In this document: piece after piece, positions 15,787 to 26,393 of the stretch | Layout: every line of letters starts with the position of its first letter | Position numbering within the stretch: the first letter of the stretch is position 1 | Assembly (NCBI GenBank): GCA_963703655.1 | Contig: CAVPFA010000003.1 | Span: forward strand, 930,001-994,000 | From: CAVPFA01 sp963703655 | GTDB taxonomy: Bacteria > Actinomycetota > Acidimicrobiia > Acidimicrobiales > Bog-793 | Direction: 5' to 3' | Length of the DNA stretch: 64,000 bases | Made by a program: the position numbers and the translations under genes | The notes under the pieces: generated by a model | What the model was told of the DNA's origin: nothing | The model's database searches: none | The model's input: only the letters and a program-made list of their open reading frames with translations

Positions 15787-18130
15787 GCACACCCGCGGGC
15801 GGGCCAGGCGTCACGCTGGCGGCCGAGTGCTCCTGGCTCGGAGGGGCGCCGGTCACCTCGTCCACCTCGGCCAGCTTGCCGGGCCACCAGTTCCACCGGC
15901 CGAGCAGCGACACCGTGGAGGGGACGAGCAGGCTTCGGACGAGGAACGTGTCCATCAAGATGCCGAGCGCCAGGCCAAGACCGATGTCGCGGATCTGGCT
16001 GCCTCCCGATCCGCTCCCCCCGGTGACGGCGAGAACAAGGAACGTCCCGGCGAGTACCAGGCCGGCCGAAGTGACGGTCGGGCCGGACGCGCCGACGGCG
16101 GTCACGACGGCGTCCCGGAGGCGGCGGTGATGCGCCTCCTCCCGGATGCGGGTCATGACGAGGATGTTGTAGTCCTCGCCGAGGGCTAAGAGGAAGATGA
16201 ACATCAAGAAGGGCAAGAGGAACGTGAGGCCGCCGCTCCCACCTATCTTGATGAAGATGATCGACGCGAGTCCGAGCGCCGCCAGGTACGACAAGAGCAC
16301 GCTCGCGATGAGATAGAGCGGGGCGACGACGCTGCGCAGGACGAGTGCGAGCAGGATCCCGATGGCGATGATCGCGATCGGCACGATGCGGATCAGGTCG
16401 CTGTCGGAAATCGAGCTCACGTCATAGAGGGCGGGGGCCTCACCTGCGACGCCGCTCGCGGTCGCGCCGATGGCGTGCTGCACCGATGTCAGGGCGTTGC
16501 GGATGTCCGGCACCGCATTCAGGGCGGGGGTCGAGCCGGCGTCGCCGGCGACGAGCCCGGCCTCGAACTGGATCGTGTGCCCGTCCGGGCTCACGAAACG
16601 CGCCGTCGCGCGGTAGGCGTCGTACAGCGCCGTCGGCACCTTCGCGCCGGGCGGGCCGGCAGCCGGCAGCGACGGCAACCGGCCGGGATTCCCGAGCGCG
16701 TGGTGCAGTTGGACGTAGGTGGCCGGCGAGATCGCCTTGCCTGCGGGATCGAACGGACCCGGCAACGAGTTGAACAGCCCCGTCGCGCGTAGCTGACTCC
16801 CGGCCGTGACGACGGCCCCCGGGTCCTTCCAGGCGGGAGCGGCGAGCTTCAAGATGAGGTTCGTCGGGTTGGAGCTCGACTGAGGGAAGTACTTGGCGAG
16901 GGCGGCGTTTCCTGCCGCCGCGTCGGTCCCGCTCGGTGCGGTGGTCGCTCCGCCGAATCCCGCCGGCGAGTAGAAGAGCGACCCCAACGCGAGAGCGCCG
17001 AATACGATGAGGCCGATCGTGAGGGTCCGGGCGGGGCGCGCGACGACGCGCTGGGCCACCTTCCCCCACCCGCTGTCGTGCGGCTCCCCCGCGACGACCT
17101 TCGAAGGCCAGAACACGGCGCGCCCGAGAATCGACAGGAGAGCAGGGAGCAACGTCAGTCCGGCGACGAGCATCACCGCGACGCCGATCGCAAGGGGCAC
17201 ACCGAGGTCGTGGTAGATCCCGAAGCTCGCGAACAGCAGGGTCAAAAGAGCGAGGATGACGGTTCCGGCCGATGCGCTTATCGACTCGCCGACGCGGAAG
17301 ACCGCGCGCGCCACCGCGTCGTTCGGCGCCATGCCAGATCGGATCCCCTCGCGGACTCGAAACACGAGGAACAACCCGTAGTCCGTGCCCGCCCCGAGGA
17401 TGAGCACGATGAGCAGCAGCTGGGTGACTTGGGAGATCTTGAGCCCGTGGGAGCCGAGCTCACCGATGAACGAACCCGACACCTGCAGCACGATCGCGGC
17501 CGGCAGCAGCGTCACGAGCGGCGCCAGCACCGAGCGGAAGACGAACAACAAAAGGACGATGATGAACAAGATCGTGAGCAACTGGGTCCGGTTGCCGGCC
17601 GCCTTCGACTGCTGCTGCTGCGCGACGTTGGTAGCTACCGACCCCGCGAGGTGGAACTCGAGGCCGGGAGGTGCTCCCGCTTTCGCGAACGCTGCGGTCA
17701 GACCGTTCACCACGTCCAGCGAAGGGCCCGGACTGAAGCCGGCGATGCTCGCCTCGGCGAGGAGTTGAACGGCGTGGGAATCCTCCGAGGTGCCGACGTA
17801 CTGCACGCTGTCGACATCCCGGACCTTCTTCGCTGCAACCGCGAGACGAACGAGCGCCCGGGTGTCGGCGGCCGTGATGGGGCCGTCCTGGCGGATCCCG
17901 ACGATGATCACGGGCACGAGGTTCGACTTGCCGATCAACGGCTCCGCGAGATTGCCTGCGATCGTGCTCGGCGCGCTCGCGGGCAGGAACGCCGAGTTGT
18001 TGTTGTTCACCTGGCTCGCCAACGACGGCAGGAAGTGGACCGCCGAGACCGTCCCGACGATCCAGACCACGACGATGAGCCACCGGAACCGCACGGTGAA
18101 GCGTCCGAGGCCGTCGAAAAAGGCGTTCAT
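15761..18130 (-). CDS. MMPL/RND-family membrane transporter
   Basis: A 789-residue transporter with two repeated halves, each a large extracytoplasmic domain plus about six membrane helices. The proton-relay motifs of MMPL proteins are present in both halves (GAGTDYGLF and ALGEDYNIL). MMPL proteins export lipids, siderophores or drugs in actinobacteria. Starts at ATG 18130 (MNAFFDGLGRFTVRFRWLIVVVW). The C-terminus is Pro-rich. No lipid biosynthesis genes are adjacent, so the substrate is open. Confidence 0.93.
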   Translation of the reverse strand: MNAFFDGLGRFTVRFRWLIVVVWIVGTVSAVHFLPSLASQVNNNNSAFLPASAPSTIAGNLAEPLIGKSNLVPVIIVGIRQDGPITAADTRALVRLAVAAKKVRDVDSVQYVGTSEDSHAVQLLAEASIAGFSPGPSLDVVNGLTAAFAKAGAPPGLEFHLAGSVATNVAQQQQSKAAGNRTQLLTILFIIVLLLFVFRSVLAPLVTLLPAAIVLQVSGSFIGELGSHGLKISQVTQLLLIVLILGAGTDYGLFLVFRVREGIRSGMAPNDAVARAVFRVGESISASAGTVILALLTLLFASFGIYHDLGVPLAIGVAVMLVAGLTLLPALLSILGRAVFWPSKVVAGEPHDSGWGKVAQRVVARPARTLTIGLIVFGALALGSLFYSPAGFGGATTAPSGTDAAAGNAALAKYFPQSSSNPTNLILKLAAPAWKDPGAVVTAGSQLRATGLFNSLPGPFDPAGKAISPATYVQLHHALGNPGRLPSLPAAGPPGAKVPTALYDAYRATARFVSPDGHTIQFEAGLVAGDAGSTPALNAVPDIRNALTSVQHAIGATASGVAGEAPALYDVSSISDSDLIRIVPIAIIAIGILLALVLRSVVAPLYLIASVLLSYLAALGLASIIFIKIGGSGGLTFLLPFLMFIFLLALGEDYNILVMTRIREEAHHRRLRDAVVTAVGASGPTVTSAGLVLAGTFLVLAVTGGSGSGGSQIRDIGLGLALGILMDTFLVRSLLVPSTVSLLGRWNWWPGKLAEVDEVTGAPPSQEHSAASVTPGPPAGVPVPGARLE

Positions 18131-18405
18131 GTGTGGGGGATCTCCGTCTCGAATCAGGGGGTGTGGGGGTGTCTCCGGCCGGTGGTCACGCCTCCGAGGC
18201 GGACCTCTTAGAACCGGGCGCCGTCCGGCGGATTATGCCGGTAGGCCTCGATAGGCGCAAAACCTAGCCTCTCGTCAGTGCGCATCGCGGCCGCCCTCGC
18301 CGCGATGGGGTCTAGCCTTCCAGCGTTCCGACCAGCGCCGCGCCAGCTCAGCCAGCCGGCGACTACCCTCGTCAGCGTCCGTTTCGTGCTGACGATGGAG
18401 CGCAG

Positions 18406-20055
18406 ATGACCTGCCCGAGCTGCGGGACCGAGAACCGAGCCGGCCGCAAGTTCTGCGGCGCCTGCGGCACCGAGCTCGTGCGAGCGTGCCCGGCCTGCGG
18501 GTCGGTGAACGACCCCGATGACGCCTACTGCGGCGAGTGCGGGGCTGTTCTCGGCTCCGACCGGGCGCCGGCGGCCACCGTCACCGCCCCGGCCGGCGCC
18601 TTGGCGCAACCTCCGGCCAGGCAATCCGGCCCCGCGTCAGGTGGCGGTTCGGAGCTCCGCCACGTCTCGGTGCTGTTCTGCGACCTTGTCGGCTTCACAC
18701 CCTTCTCGGAGAAACGGGACCCCGAGGAGGTAAGAGAGCTCCTCTCCGGCTACTTCGAGCTCGCCCGCGCCATAGTCGCCAGATACGGCGGCATCGTCGA
18801 GAAGTTCATCGGCGACGCCGTCATGGCGGTCTGGGGCGCCCCGGTAGCCAAGGAGGACGACGCAGAGCGGGCCGTGCGGGCGGGCATCGAGCTCGTCTCG
18901 GCGGTGGCCGCCTACGGCACCGAGCACCAGACCGAGCTCCAAGCGCGCGTCGGCGTCGTGACCGGTGGCGTCGCCACGACCGAGACTCCCGACGAGGGCC
19001 TCGTCATCGGCGACCGCGTGAACACCGCGGCCAGGATCCAGTCGGCTGCGCCGCCGGGGTGCTGCTACGTCGACGAGATGACCCGGAGCGCGACGGTGGC
19101 CGCGATCGCGTACACCGACGCCGGCGAGCACACCTTGAAGGGAAAGGCCGAGCCGGTCAGGCTCTACCAGGCGACGCGCGTCGTGGCGGCCATCGCCGGC
19201 TCGCAGCGCTCGGGCGTCCTAGAAGCGCCCTTCATCGGGCGCGACCACGAGCTTCGCCTCGTCAAGGAGCTCTTCCACGCCTCAGCCGAGCGCCACTCGG
19301 CGCGCCTCGTGCTGGTGTCGGGGGTCGCCGGGGTCGGCAAGTCCCGGCTCGCGTGGGAGTTCTTCAAGTACATCGACGGCCTGGCCGGCGACGTGCTCTG
19401 GCACGCCGGGCGCTGCTTGTCCTACGGCGAGGGGGTCAGCTATTGGGCTCTCTCGGAGATGATCCGCGCCAGGCTGCAGATCAGCGAGGAGGACCCCCAA
19501 GAGGTCGTGGCCGAGCGCCTCCGCACCGGCCTCGAGCGATGGATCGGTGACACCACCGACCGCGAGTTCATCGCACCGCGCCTCGGCCAGCTGCTCGGCC
19601 TCCCGTCGCAACAAGTGCTCGCACGCGAAGAGCTCTTCTCCGGCTGGCGCCTTTTCTTCGAGCGCCTCGCCGAGTACCTCCCCGTCGTCATGGTGATCGA
19701 GGACCTGCAGTGGGCCGACGCCGGGATGGTCGACTTCTTGGACCACCTGCTCGAGTGGTCCGGCGACCACGCCATCTTCCTCCTCGTACTGTCAAGGCCG
19801 GAGGGCACCGAGAGAAGAGGCCTCGGGCTGTCGCGCCGGAGCGTCACCACGCTCCCGCTCGACCCGCTCTCGGACGAGGTGATCGGCGGCCTTTTGGACG
19901 GGCTCGTCGCCGGCCTACCCGCCCTCGCACGCTCACGCATCGTGGAACGGGCCGAGGGGATCCCGCTCTACGCGATCGAGACGGTCCGTGGGCTGCTCGA
20001 CAAGGGGGCCTTGAGCGCGGTGACGACGGGCGGCTGCACCTCGTCGGGGACCTAG
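18406..20055 (+). CDS. zinc-ribbon / class III cyclase / AAA ATPase signalling protein, N-terminal part (frameshifted)
   Basis: Two N-terminal zinc ribbons (CPSCG/CGACG and CPACG/CGECG, residues 3-46) lead to a class III nucleotide cyclase domain. Its metal aspartates appear in VLFCDLVGFT and FIGDAVMAVWG. An AAA_16-type ATPase follows with Walker A SGVAGVGKSR and Walker B VMVIEDLQWAD. Homologues run on into a TPR region as one protein of about 1,190 residues. Here the frame ends early at 20055 because a base seems to be missing after 20013: adding one G restores LLDKGALERGDDGRLHLVG. This is either a sequencing error or a real break. Confidence 0.85.
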   Translation: MTCPSCGTENRAGRKFCGACGTELVRACPACGSVNDPDDAYCGECGAVLGSDRAPAATVTAPAGALAQPPARQSGPASGGGSELRHVSVLFCDLVGFTPFSEKRDPEEVRELLSGYFELARAIVARYGGIVEKFIGDAVMAVWGAPVAKEDDAERAVRAGIELVSAVAAYGTEHQTELQARVGVVTGGVATTETPDEGLVIGDRVNTAARIQSAAPPGCCYVDEMTRSATVAAIAYTDAGEHTLKGKAEPVRLYQATRVVAAIAGSQRSGVLEAPFIGRDHELRLVKELFHASAERHSARLVLVSGVAGVGKSRLAWEFFKYIDGLAGDVLWHAGRCLSYGEGVSYWALSEMIRARLQISEEDPQEVVAERLRTGLERWIGDTTDREFIAPRLGQLLGLPSQQVLAREELFSGWRLFFERLAEYLPVVMVIEDLQWADAGMVDFLDHLLEWSGDHAIFLLVLSRPEGTERRGLGLSRRSVTTLPLDPLSDEVIGGLLDGLVAGLPALARSRIVERAEGIPLYAIETVRGLLDKGALSAVTTGGCTSSGT

Positions 20056-20985
20056 GCGAGCTCGAGATCCCGCCGGGGCTGACGGCGCTCATCGCGTCGC
20101 GACTCGACGCCCTCGGCCCCGACGAGCGACGCCTCGTTAAGGAGTGCTCGGTGCTGGGCGGGAGCTTCCCCCGCCAGGCGATCGAGGCGATCTCCGACGG
20201 CGACCCGGGCGGTCTCGACGAGCTGTTGAGCTCGCTCGTGCGCAAGGAGGTCCTGACCGTCCGGGCGGACAAGCTCTCGCCCGAGCGCGGCCAGTACGCC
20301 TTCACGCAATCGCTCATCAGATCCGTCGCCTACGACATGTTGACCAGGGCCGAGCGCAAGGCACGGCACCTCAAGACCGCAGAGCACCTTCGATCGGCCT
20401 TCCCCGACGAGGGTGCCGAGGTCGCCGAGGTTATCGGCGCCCACCTCTATGACGCCTACAGATCCGCCGGCGAGGACCCCGACGCCGACGAGCTTCGAGC
20501 CGCGGCTTGCGAGGCCTACACCCGGGCCGCCGAGCGGGCCGAGATCGTCGGCGCCCCCGAGGCGTCCGAGTCCGCCTACCTGAAGGCCGCCGATCTCAGC
20601 TCGGACGAGATCGAGCGGGCGGGGTTCACCGAGAAGGCTGGCCGGATGGCGTCCTTCGCAGGCTGGTACGAGCGAGCCGTCGGCCACTTCGAGTCCGCGA
20701 TTGCCGTCCACGCGCTCGCCGGACGCGTCGTCGAGGTTGCGGGCGTCACGGCCGAGCTCGGCTCGTCGCTCAATTCTCTCGGTCGCGGCGAGCAGGCTGC
20801 CGTGCTCCTCCGGGAGGCGCTCGCAACCCTCGACCAGCGGACCGCCCCGCCAGCGGTAGTAGCGGCACTGCAGCTCTCTTTAGCCTCCGCGCTTCACTTC
20901 ACCGGTCATGCCGACGAGTCGGTCGACCCCCTCGAGCGCGCCCTCGTCCTGGCGCAGTTCCACGAGCTCCCCGAAGTACTTGCCC
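20014..20985 (+). pseudogene. middle fragment of the cyclase/ATPase/TPR protein (different frame)
   Basis: Continues the preceding protein in another frame: GLTALIASRLDALGPDERRLVKECSVLGGSFPRQAIE (winged-helix end of the ATPase) and then helical TPR-like repeats (AYTRAAERAEIVGAPEASESAYLKAADL). It has no credible start of its own. It loses sense after about 20985, where an extra C in the run 20984-20988 shifts the frame back. Confidence 0.75.
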
Positions 20986-21984
20986 GCCGCGCTCAACTCG
21001 AGAGGTGTGCATCTCGCGATGATGGGGCGGATCGAGGAAGCGCGCCTGCACTACGAAGGAGCCGCCGCGGTGGCTCGCCGCGCGGGCGCGACGAGAACTG
21101 CGTTTCTCGCGGAGCTGAACCTCGCCGATGTCTTGATGACCCACGACCTCCCGGGCGCCGAAGAGCACTGCCAGGCGGGTATCGCGCTGGCGCGGCGCTC
21201 CGGAGCGTGGGCGGGCGAGGCGTTCGCCGTCGGGAATCTCCTGTACGTCCTGATGGTCGCCGGCCGCCTCGAGGAGGCATTCCGGCTTGCGACCGAGCTC
21301 TTGGAGAACGGTGGTGACGACAGGCCGGGAGCCGACGAGCTCCACCTGCGGCTCGCGGTGATCGTGGCACACCTGGGGGACGCGACGACCGCACGGGAGC
21401 ACCTCGCGCTCGCGCTGGCGGTGTCCGAGAGCGACAACCTCCAAATGCGCGCCATGTACGAGGCTGCTGACTGCAGGGTGTCGAGCGCAGAAGGAGACCA
21501 CTCCCGCGCTCTCGGGGCGGCGAGGCGCGCGATCGACCAAGCGGGCGGGGGGGTTCTCTTCTTTGCTCACGAGGCGATCCGGTCCGCGTTCCCCGACGCC
21601 GTCGACGCTGCGATCGCTCTCTCCGACCTGGCCGAGGCCGAGAGGTTGACCGGGATCCTCGCCGCCCGCTCACCGGGAGAGATCCCGCCGTTCCTCCGGG
21701 CGCAGGTCACCCGCGCCATGGCGCTCCTCGCAGCGGCACGAGGCCAGGACGAGGCCGTGGAAGAGAACCTTGCCGCCGCCGAGGCGACGTTCCGGGACCT
21801 CGGCTACCCCTACTGGACGGCCCGGGTGCAGCTCGACCGGGCGGAGTGGCTGGCCGGCCAGGGCCGCAACGAGGAGGCCGCAGGCCTCGCCGACGAGGCG
21901 GCCGCGACCTTCGAGCGGCTCGGGACGAGACCGATGCTCGTCCGTGCTCAAGCTATTTCGAAGGTGACGGCCGAGGTCGGCTGA
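20986..21984 (+). pseudogene. C-terminal TPR fragment of the cyclase/ATPase/TPR protein
   Basis: Back in the original frame the sequence reads ALNSRGVHLAMMGRIEEARLHYEGAAAVARR, followed by more TPR-type helix pairs (LLYVLMVAGRLEEAFRLATELL, ARVQLDRAEWLAGQGRNEEAAGLADEAAATF). Removing one base near 20986 and adding one near 20014 rebuilds a single protein from 18406 to 21984. The conserved reading sense after each break argues for sequencing error or a very recent lesion. Confidence 0.75.
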
Positions 21985-22012
21985 TCGCCGGCCGGGCGTT
22001 GCAGCCGTCCGG

Positions 22013-25000
22013 TCAGTGGAAGTCCCTCGACGGGCCGACTGCCATCGCGAAGTCGACCTCCTCCAGGTACTCCGCCACCACGTTCGACGACGGGGGTGCC
22101 TCCGGGTCGGCCCCCTCACCTCGCTCGAGCCGCCCGCGAACGAGCAGCACGACCGCCGAGCGCGCCGCCTTGCGATAACGGGTCCAGCATCCAGGCGAGC
22201 AGATGACGTTCACGAGCCCCGTCTCGTCCTCCAGATTGAGAAACGTCGTCCCCCCTGCCGTAGCCGGCCGCTGCCTGTGGGTCACCACGCCGGCGACGAG
22301 GACCTTCGCGCCGTCGGGCACCCTCACGAGCTCGGCGTTGGGGACCACCCCCCGGCTGGCGAGCTTCTCTCGCGCGAAAGACATCGGGGAGGAACCTGGT
22401 GAGAGCCCGAGGGTCTGCAGGTCGGCGGACATCTCCTCGATCTCGTCCATCTCGCGAAGCGTCGGGGCCTTCGTCCCGACCACGGTGCCGGGAAGGCGGT
22501 CCGGACGAGCCTCGGCGGCTGCGCCCGCCGCCCAGAGCGCCTCGCGGCGGTTGAGCGGGCGGGATCTAGGGAGGCGGGCGGGAGCTCCGCCGCCCGAAGG
22601 ATCGGTGCGGGATGCGGGTCCACCGAGCCCGGCGAGCGCCCCCGAAGTGGCGAGCCCCTCCAACGCGGGCCGGCCGATGCCGCTCCGGCGGACGAGATCC
22701 TCCATGTCCTCATACGGCCGCCCGGCCGCGATCTCAGAGGCGACGTCGTCGCCGACCCCCTTCACCGCGGCGAGCCCGAGCCGCACCAGCGGGCCGGCGC
22801 TCGTTCCCGCCCCCGGCACGACCGCGATCGGAGCCGGCCGGGGGGAGCCTGGCTCGAGCGAGGCCCCCGCCTCGCTCTTGTTCACGTCCGGGCCGAGGAC
22901 GACGACCCCGTGGCGCCGGGCGTCGGCGACAAGGGTGTGCGGCGCCCAGAAGCCCATCGGCTGGGAGTTGAGAAGTGCTGCGAGGAAGGCGGCCGGATAG
23001 TGCAGCTTCAGCCACGCGCTCACATAGACCAGGTAGGCGAAGGACACCGAGTGGCTCTCGGGGAACCCGAAGTTGGCGAAGGCCGCCAGCTGCTCCCAGA
23101 TGGTGTCCGCGATCTCGCCGGTGATCCCCCGCTCGGCCATCCCCTCATAGAGGCGGGAGCGGAGACGTTCCATGCGCGAGGCGGACCGTTTTGAGCCCAT
23201 GGCTTGACGGAGCTGATCGGCCTCGGCGGCCGAGAACCCGGCGGCGTCTATCGCCATCTGCATGAGCTGCTCCTGGAACAGCGGCACCCCGAGGGTCTTC
23301 TCCAAGCTGCGCTCGAAACAGGGATGCAGGTACGTCACCTCCTCCGCCCCGTTACGCCTGCGCAGGTAGGGATGCACCGACCCTCCCTGGATCGGGCCCG
23401 GACGGATGAGGGCCACCTCGACGACGAGGTCATAAAAGCTGCGCGGCCGCAGCCGGGGCAGTGTGGCCATCTGGGCCCGGCTCTCCACCTGGAAGAGCCC
23501 GACCGAGTCGCCGCGGCACAACATGTCGTAGACGGCCTCCTCCTGGGGGATCATCGCGAGGTCGATCTCGTCGTGGTGGTAGGCGCCGACGGTATCGACG
23601 GCCCGGTGGATCGCCTCGAGCATCCCGAGGCCGAGGAGATCGAACTTCACGAGGCCGACCGCCGCGCAGTCGTCCTTGTCCCACTGGAGAACGGTCCGGT
23701 TCTCCATGCGGCCCCACTCGACCGGGCAGACCTCCGAGACCGGGCGGTCGCAGATCACCATGCCGCCGGGATGGATGCCGAGGTGGCGGGGAAAGCCCTC
23801 CAGCTCGGTCGCCACCGCCAGCACCCGGACCGGGATCCCGAGCTCGCTCGCGGCCTCCTCGGGTCCGGGTTCGACGGCGACGTCGTCACGACCCGGGCGG
23901 CCGTCGCCGGCGGCGCCCCCTGCCGCGGTAAGCCGGGCGGCCTCGTCCTCGGCGGCGGCGCTCCACCACGTCCAGCGGTCCCTGCGATGCGGCGCGGACG
24001 GGTGGTGGGCGCCACTGAGTGAGCCCCACCGCTCGATGCGTTTCGCCCAGGCGTCGATCTGCCCGGGCGAGTGACCGAGCGCCTTGGCGGCGTCCCGCAC
24101 GGCGGACCGGGCCCGGTAGCTCACGACGACGGCCACGAGCGCAGCCCGCTCCCGGCCGTAGCGTCCGTAGACGTACTGGATGACCTCCTCACGCCGCCCG
24201 CTCTCGATGTCCACGTCGATGTCCGGCGGTCCGTCGCGCTCGGGTGAGAGAAAACGCTCGAACAACAGGCCGAGCGCGACGGCGTCCGCGTTGGTGATCC
24301 CGAGCACGTAACACACGGCCGAGCTCGCCGCGGAGCCCCGGCCCTGGCAGTAGATTCCCGACCGCCGGCAGAACTCGACGATGTCCCAGACGACGAGGAA
24401 GTAGCCCGCAAACCCAAGCTCCTCGATCATCGCCAATTCGTGCTCCAGCTGCCGCCATGCGCCGAGCACCCGCTCGGCTCCCGCCGGGCCATAGCGCCGG
24501 GTTGCCGCCTCCTCGACGAGCTGGCGCAGGAACGTCATCTCGCTGTGACCCGCAGGCACGGGAAAGTCGGGCAGCTTGGGGGCGACGAGGTGGAGGTCGA
24601 ACGCGCACGCCCGCCCGAGCTCGGCCGCGAGCTCGACGGCTCCCGGGTAGCGGGCGAAGCGCCTGGCCTGCTCGGCTCCCGAGCGCAGATAAGCCGACCC
24701 TGCGGCGGGCAGCCAGCCGTCGAGCTCGTCGAGGGGGCGACCGGAGCGGACCGAGGCGAGCACCGAGGCGAGGCGCCCGCCCGCGGGGATCGCGTGGTGG
24801 ACGACGTTCGTCGCGACGATGCCGAGGCCGCTGCGAACGGCCAGGGCGCCAAGGGCGTCGTTGCGCGCCGAGTCGAGTGGGTCGTCGTGGTCGAACAATT
24901 CGACGACGACGTTCTCCCGGCCGAAACGCTCGACGAGCCGGTCGAGCTCCCTCGCTGCCGCGCTAGGGCCGGCTTCGACGAGCGCGGCCGGCACCGCTCC

Positions 25001-25498
25001 CTTGCGGCAGCCCGTCAGCACGAGTAGGTGGCCTCCCGCGAGCTCGGCCAGGCGGTCGAGGTCGTGGAGCGGGCGACCCTTCTCGCCACCGGCGAGATGG
25101 CCTTCGCTGATGGCGCCGGCGAGGCGAGAGTAGCCCTCCGGATCGCGGGCGAGGGCGATCAGATGAGACCCGGGCGGGTCGGGGGTCCCGGTGCGCGGCG
25201 CCGCCGCGACGCCCGCGGGACCGGAGGCAGGGCCGCCGCCGGCGCCACGGATGCGCTCGGCTGCAGGGCCGCCGCCGGCGAGGCCGGCGAGGGTGAGCTC
25301 GGCACCGAAGACGGTGGGCACTCCCGCCGCTCTTGCCGCCTCCGAAAATCGCACCACGCCGTAAAGCCCATTGTGATCGGTCAGCGCCAGAGCCCCGAGC
25401 TCGAGCCGGGCGGCTTCGGCGACGAGGTCCTCGGGGTAGGAGGCACCGTCGAGGAAGCTGAAATTCGAATGGCAGTGAAGCTCCGCGTACCCGACCAC
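22013..25498 (-). CDS. dnaE2: error-prone DNA polymerase III alpha subunit DnaE2
   Basis: A 1,161-residue C-family polymerase starting V-GYAELHCHSNFSFLDGAS, the PHP-domain opening characteristic of the DnaE2 branch (GTG start). The polymerase core contains the catalytic aspartates in PDIDVDIESGRREEVIQYVYGRYG, and HPGGMVI, FQEQLMQMAI and FPESHSVSFAYLVYVSAWLK are all typical. An OB-fold (VLVAGVVTHRQRPATAGGTTFLNLEDETG) lies near the C-terminus. DnaE2 carries out SOS-induced mutagenic lesion bypass with ImuA' and ImuB, which are encoded at 30999-33457. A LexA-type box lies 22 bp upstream. Confidence 0.97.
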   Translation of the reverse strand: MVGYAELHCHSNFSFLDGASYPEDLVAEAARLELGALALTDHNGLYGVVRFSEAARAAGVPTVFGAELTLAGLAGGGPAAERIRGAGGGPASGPAGVAAAPRTGTPDPPGSHLIALARDPEGYSRLAGAISEGHLAGGEKGRPLHDLDRLAELAGGHLLVLTGCRKGAVPAALVEAGPSAAARELDRLVERFGRENVVVELFDHDDPLDSARNDALGALAVRSGLGIVATNVVHHAIPAGGRLASVLASVRSGRPLDELDGWLPAAGSAYLRSGAEQARRFARYPGAVELAAELGRACAFDLHLVAPKLPDFPVPAGHSEMTFLRQLVEEAATRRYGPAGAERVLGAWRQLEHELAMIEELGFAGYFLVVWDIVEFCRRSGIYCQGRGSAASSAVCYVLGITNADAVALGLLFERFLSPERDGPPDIDVDIESGRREEVIQYVYGRYGRERAALVAVVVSYRARSAVRDAAKALGHSPGQIDAWAKRIERWGSLSGAHHPSAPHRRDRWTWWSAAAEDEAARLTAAGGAAGDGRPGRDDVAVEPGPEEAASELGIPVRVLAVATELEGFPRHLGIHPGGMVICDRPVSEVCPVEWGRMENRTVLQWDKDDCAAVGLVKFDLLGLGMLEAIHRAVDTVGAYHHDEIDLAMIPQEEAVYDMLCRGDSVGLFQVESRAQMATLPRLRPRSFYDLVVEVALIRPGPIQGGSVHPYLRRRNGAEEVTYLHPCFERSLEKTLGVPLFQEQLMQMAIDAAGFSAAEADQLRQAMGSKRSASRMERLRSRLYEGMAERGITGEIADTIWEQLAAFANFGFPESHSVSFAYLVYVSAWLKLHYPAAFLAALLNSQPMGFWAPHTLVADARRHGVVVLGPDVNKSEAGASLEPGSPRPAPIAVVPGAGTSAGPLVRLGLAAVKGVGDDVASEIAAGRPYEDMEDLVRRSGIGRPALEGLATSGALAGLGGPASRTDPSGGGAPARLPRSRPLNRREALWAAGAAAEARPDRLPGTVVGTKAPTLREMDEIEEMSADLQTLGLSPGSSPMSFAREKLASRGVVPNAELVRVPDGAKVLVAGVVTHRQRPATAGGTTFLNLEDETGLVNVICSPGCWTRYRKAARSAVVLLVRGRLERGEGADPEAPPSSNVVAEYLEEVDFAMAVGPSRDFH

Positions 25499-25520
25499 GG
25501 GGCCCTCAGGACAGGGACTT

Positions 25521-25538
25521 TACGAACATATGTTCGTA
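25521..25538 (-). promoter_or_regulatory. SOS box (LexA operator) of dnaE2
   Basis: A perfect 18-bp palindrome, TACGAACATATGTTCGTA, containing the GAAC-N4-GTTC core known for actinobacterial LexA. It is 22 bp before the dnaE2 start. Its first 17 bases are identical to the box at 33467-33483. Confidence 0.92.
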
Positions 25539-25639
25539 GAACATATCCCCCAGGGGCAGGCCGGGCAACCGCCCCCTGGCCGTAGGCTCCACCCAGGGAC
25601 TCTCAGCAAACTCACAGCTTTATCGGCCACAATGTCGGC

Positions 25640-26341
25640 GTGGTAGGAACAGAGACAGGCCCTCGCATTCTCGTCGTGGACGACGAGGAGTCCATCACCG
25701 AGCTGGTCTCGATGGCGCTCCGCTACGAAGGCTTCGACGTCGAGACCGCTTCCAGCGGGTACCGGGCCCTCGAGAAGATCGAGGCGTTCCGTCCCGACCT
25801 CATCATGCTCGACGTGATGCTGCCTGACATCGACGGCTTCAACATCGCCGAGCGTCTCCGGCGCGACCGGCGAGACATCCCGGTGCTCTTCCTCACGGCT
25901 CGCGACGCCACCGAGGACAAGATTCGGGGCCTCACGATCGGCGGCGACGACTACGTGACCAAGCCGTTCAGCGTCGCCGAGCTCGTAGCCCGCACCCACG
26001 CCATCCTTCGCCGCGCCGGCAAGGGCGGGCCCGCCCGCGAGCTGCTCGAATTCGCGGACCTCGAGATGGACGACGACGCTCACGAGGTGCGACGCGCCGG
26101 CCAGCTCATCGACTTGACGGCAACCGAGTACAGGCTTCTCCGCTACCTGCTCGCGAACCCGCGCCGAGTGCTCACCCGCTCGCAGCTGCTCGACCACGTC
26201 TGGAACTACGACTTCGGCGGCGACGCCGGCGTGCTCGAGACCTACGTCAGCTACCTCCGAAAGAAGATCGACTTCACCGAGCCGCATCTGATCCACACGG
26301 TCCGCGGCGTCGGTTACGTGCTCCGCCCGCCCCGGGCCTGA
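25640..26341 (+). CDS. OmpR/PhoB-family response regulator
   Basis: A 233-residue regulator with GTG start. The receiver domain has the acidic pocket in VVDDEES, phosphoacceptor Asp in LIMLDVMLPDIDGF and the Lys in DDYVTKPF. The C-terminal winged-helix effector (about residues 135-230) has LTATEYRLLRYLLANPRRVLTRSQLLDHVW and the usual VRGVGYVLR ending. The histidine kinase gene follows 52 bp downstream. The pair is similar to TcrA/MprA-type systems, but the signal is unknown. It is transcribed away from dnaE2. Confidence 0.95.
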   Translation: MVGTETGPRILVVDDEESITELVSMALRYEGFDVETASSGYRALEKIEAFRPDLIMLDVMLPDIDGFNIAERLRRDRRDIPVLFLTARDATEDKIRGLTIGGDDYVTKPFSVAELVARTHAILRRAGKGGPARELLEFADLEMDDDAHEVRRAGQLIDLTATEYRLLRYLLANPRRVLTRSQLLDHVWNYDFGGDAGVLETYVSYLRKKIDFTEPHLIHTVRGVGYVLRPPRA

Positions 26342-26393
26342 CGAGCGTGTCCGTCGGTGAGCGACCCTTCCGGGTCAGCGACGGGGGCTGCTC

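Noticed and set aside
17078..18211. 377-residue plus-strand open frame opposite the MMPL gene
   Set aside because: Low-complexity, Arg/Glu/His-rich shadow of the MMPL frame.
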